A stretch of DNA of 24,090 nt from JAFANK01 sp036741695. GTDB taxonomy: Bacteria > Vulcanimicrobiota > Vulcanimicrobiia > Eremiobacterales > Eremiobacteraceae. The translations under genes and the position numbers were made by a program. Each line of letters starts with the position of its first letter. The stretch's first letter is position 1. The stretch is taken from positions 1 to 24,090 of the forward strand of contig DAINRU010000034.1 in assembly GCA_036741695.1 (NCBI GenBank), read 5' to 3'. This document shows, piece after piece, positions 23,375 through 24,090 of the stretch. Under the pieces are notes generated by a model. The model did not search any database, had not been told where the DNA came from, and was given only the letters and a program-made list of their open reading frames with translations.

Positions 23375-24090
23375 ATGGATTTCGATCTGAGCACAGATCA
23401 GCTGGACGTCGCCAAGCTGTGCCGTGAATTCGCCGATGCCGAGATCGCCCCGCACGCGCAAGAGTGGGATGCCAAGTCGGAATTTCCGCTCGCGACCGTG
23501 CGCAAGATGGGCGAGCTGGGACTCCTGGGCTTGCCGTTCCCGGAGAAATACGGAGGGGCCGGCGCGGATACTGTTTCCTACGCGCTCGCCGTCATGGAGA
23601 TCGGACGCGCCGACGCGTCGGTCGGCATCACCATGGCGGCACATGTGTCGCTCGGATCCCAGCCCTTCTTCCTTTTCGGCACCGAAGAGCAAAAGCAGCG
23701 CTATCTCGTGCCGCTGGCGCGCGGCGAGAAGCTCTGGGCGTTCGGGCTCACAGAAGCCCAGGCCGGCTCGGACGCGGGCGCGACCAAGACGAGCGCCGAG
23801 CTACGCGATGGACGTTGGGTCATCAACGGATCGAAATGCTTCATCACAAACGCAGGCACGCAGATGACCGGCGGGGTGACCATCACGGCCGTGACCGGGC
23901 AGGGCAACGGGGGCCGGCCCGAGATCAGCAACATCATCGTGCCGCAGGAGACGCCGGGTTACAAGCAGGCTGCCCCATACAAGAAGATGGGATGGCGCGC
24001 CTCGGATACGCGCGAGCTGTCCTTCGCCGACGCCCAGGTGCCTCAGGAGAACCTGCTCGGTGAACGTGGCCGCGGCTTCAAGCAGTTCCT
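23375..24090 (+). CDS. Acyl-CoA dehydrogenase, 3' end cut by window
   Basis: A second FAD-dependent acyl-CoA dehydrogenase; 238 codons are visible. It begins MDFDLSTDQLDVAKLCREFA and shows LGLPFPEKYGGAGADTVSYA, FGLTEAQAGSDAGATKT (FAD site), INGSKCFITNAG, and YKKMGWRASDTRELSFADA near the end of the middle beta domain. The catalytic glutamate lies beyond the window. Compared with the enzyme at 11130 it differs in many positions, so this is a paralog, not a recent duplicate. ATG 23375 has only a weak GTGGG upstream. It is divergent from ftsE, and the pairing is probably accidental. Confidence 0.95.
   Translation, partial: MDFDLSTDQLDVAKLCREFADAEIAPHAQEWDAKSEFPLATVRKMGELGLLGLPFPEKYGGAGADTVSYALAVMEIGRADASVGITMAAHVSLGSQPFFLFGTEEQKQRYLVPLARGEKLWAFGLTEAQAGSDAGATKTSAELRDGRWVINGSKCFITNAGTQMTGGVTITAVTGQGNGGRPEISNIIVPQETPGYKQAAPYKKMGWRASDTRELSFADAQVPQENLLGERGRGFKQF

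Overview
This 24-kb window is compact, high-GC bacterial chromosomal sequence. It holds almost only housekeeping and envelope genes, with short intergenic gaps and no tRNA, rRNA, IS element, phage gene or CRISPR array that I could see. RNase J, FtsEX with a coiled-coil murein peptidase, a DnaK lacking the proteobacterial N-terminal insert, and the dnaK-grpE-dnaJ(-hspR) order all point to a Terrabacteria-type lineage. My best guess is an uncultured group such as Candidatus Eremiobacterota, but this rests on general gene content and not on a marker search.

Layout. (1) 1-3159, minus strand: a His-rich probable secreted protein, RNase J, and a DppC/OppC-type permease cut by the window edge. (2) 3200-6041, plus strand: a YtrA-type GntR regulator, a slipin (SPFH) protein, a secreted protein and a Yip1-like membrane protein, tightly packed. 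They start from a perfect consensus sigma70-type promoter that overlaps a palindrome and a mirror-image divergent promoter. (3) 6059-11060, plus strand: htrA, dnaK, grpE and dnaJ behind a promoter with an embedded CIRCE (HrcA) operator. The end of the operon carries what looks like a gutted hspR. (4) 11130-14638, plus strand: an acyl-CoA dehydrogenase and cobalamin-independent methionine synthase (metE). (5) 14703-23252, minus strand: ftsE, ftsX, an M23 coiled-coil murein peptidase, two tandem CtpA-type S41 proteases, an acetoacetyl-CoA-synthetase-like ligase and a LolA-like periplasmic protein. (6) 23375-24090, plus strand: the start of a second acyl-CoA dehydrogenase, divergent from ftsE.

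How the genes work together. Regions 2, 3 and 5 all concern envelope or protein quality control. FtsEX probably gates the M23 hydrolase, and the two CtpA proteases are candidates for turning it off. HtrA and the DnaK machine are put under one HrcA-type switch. The slipin cluster looks like a self-regulated membrane-stress module. The most interesting non-coding signals are the shared divergent operator at 3222-3251, the CIRCE at 6067-6093, the hspR remnant at 10952-11060, and two 20-nt hairpins (7490, 12301) that differ by compensatory base changes.
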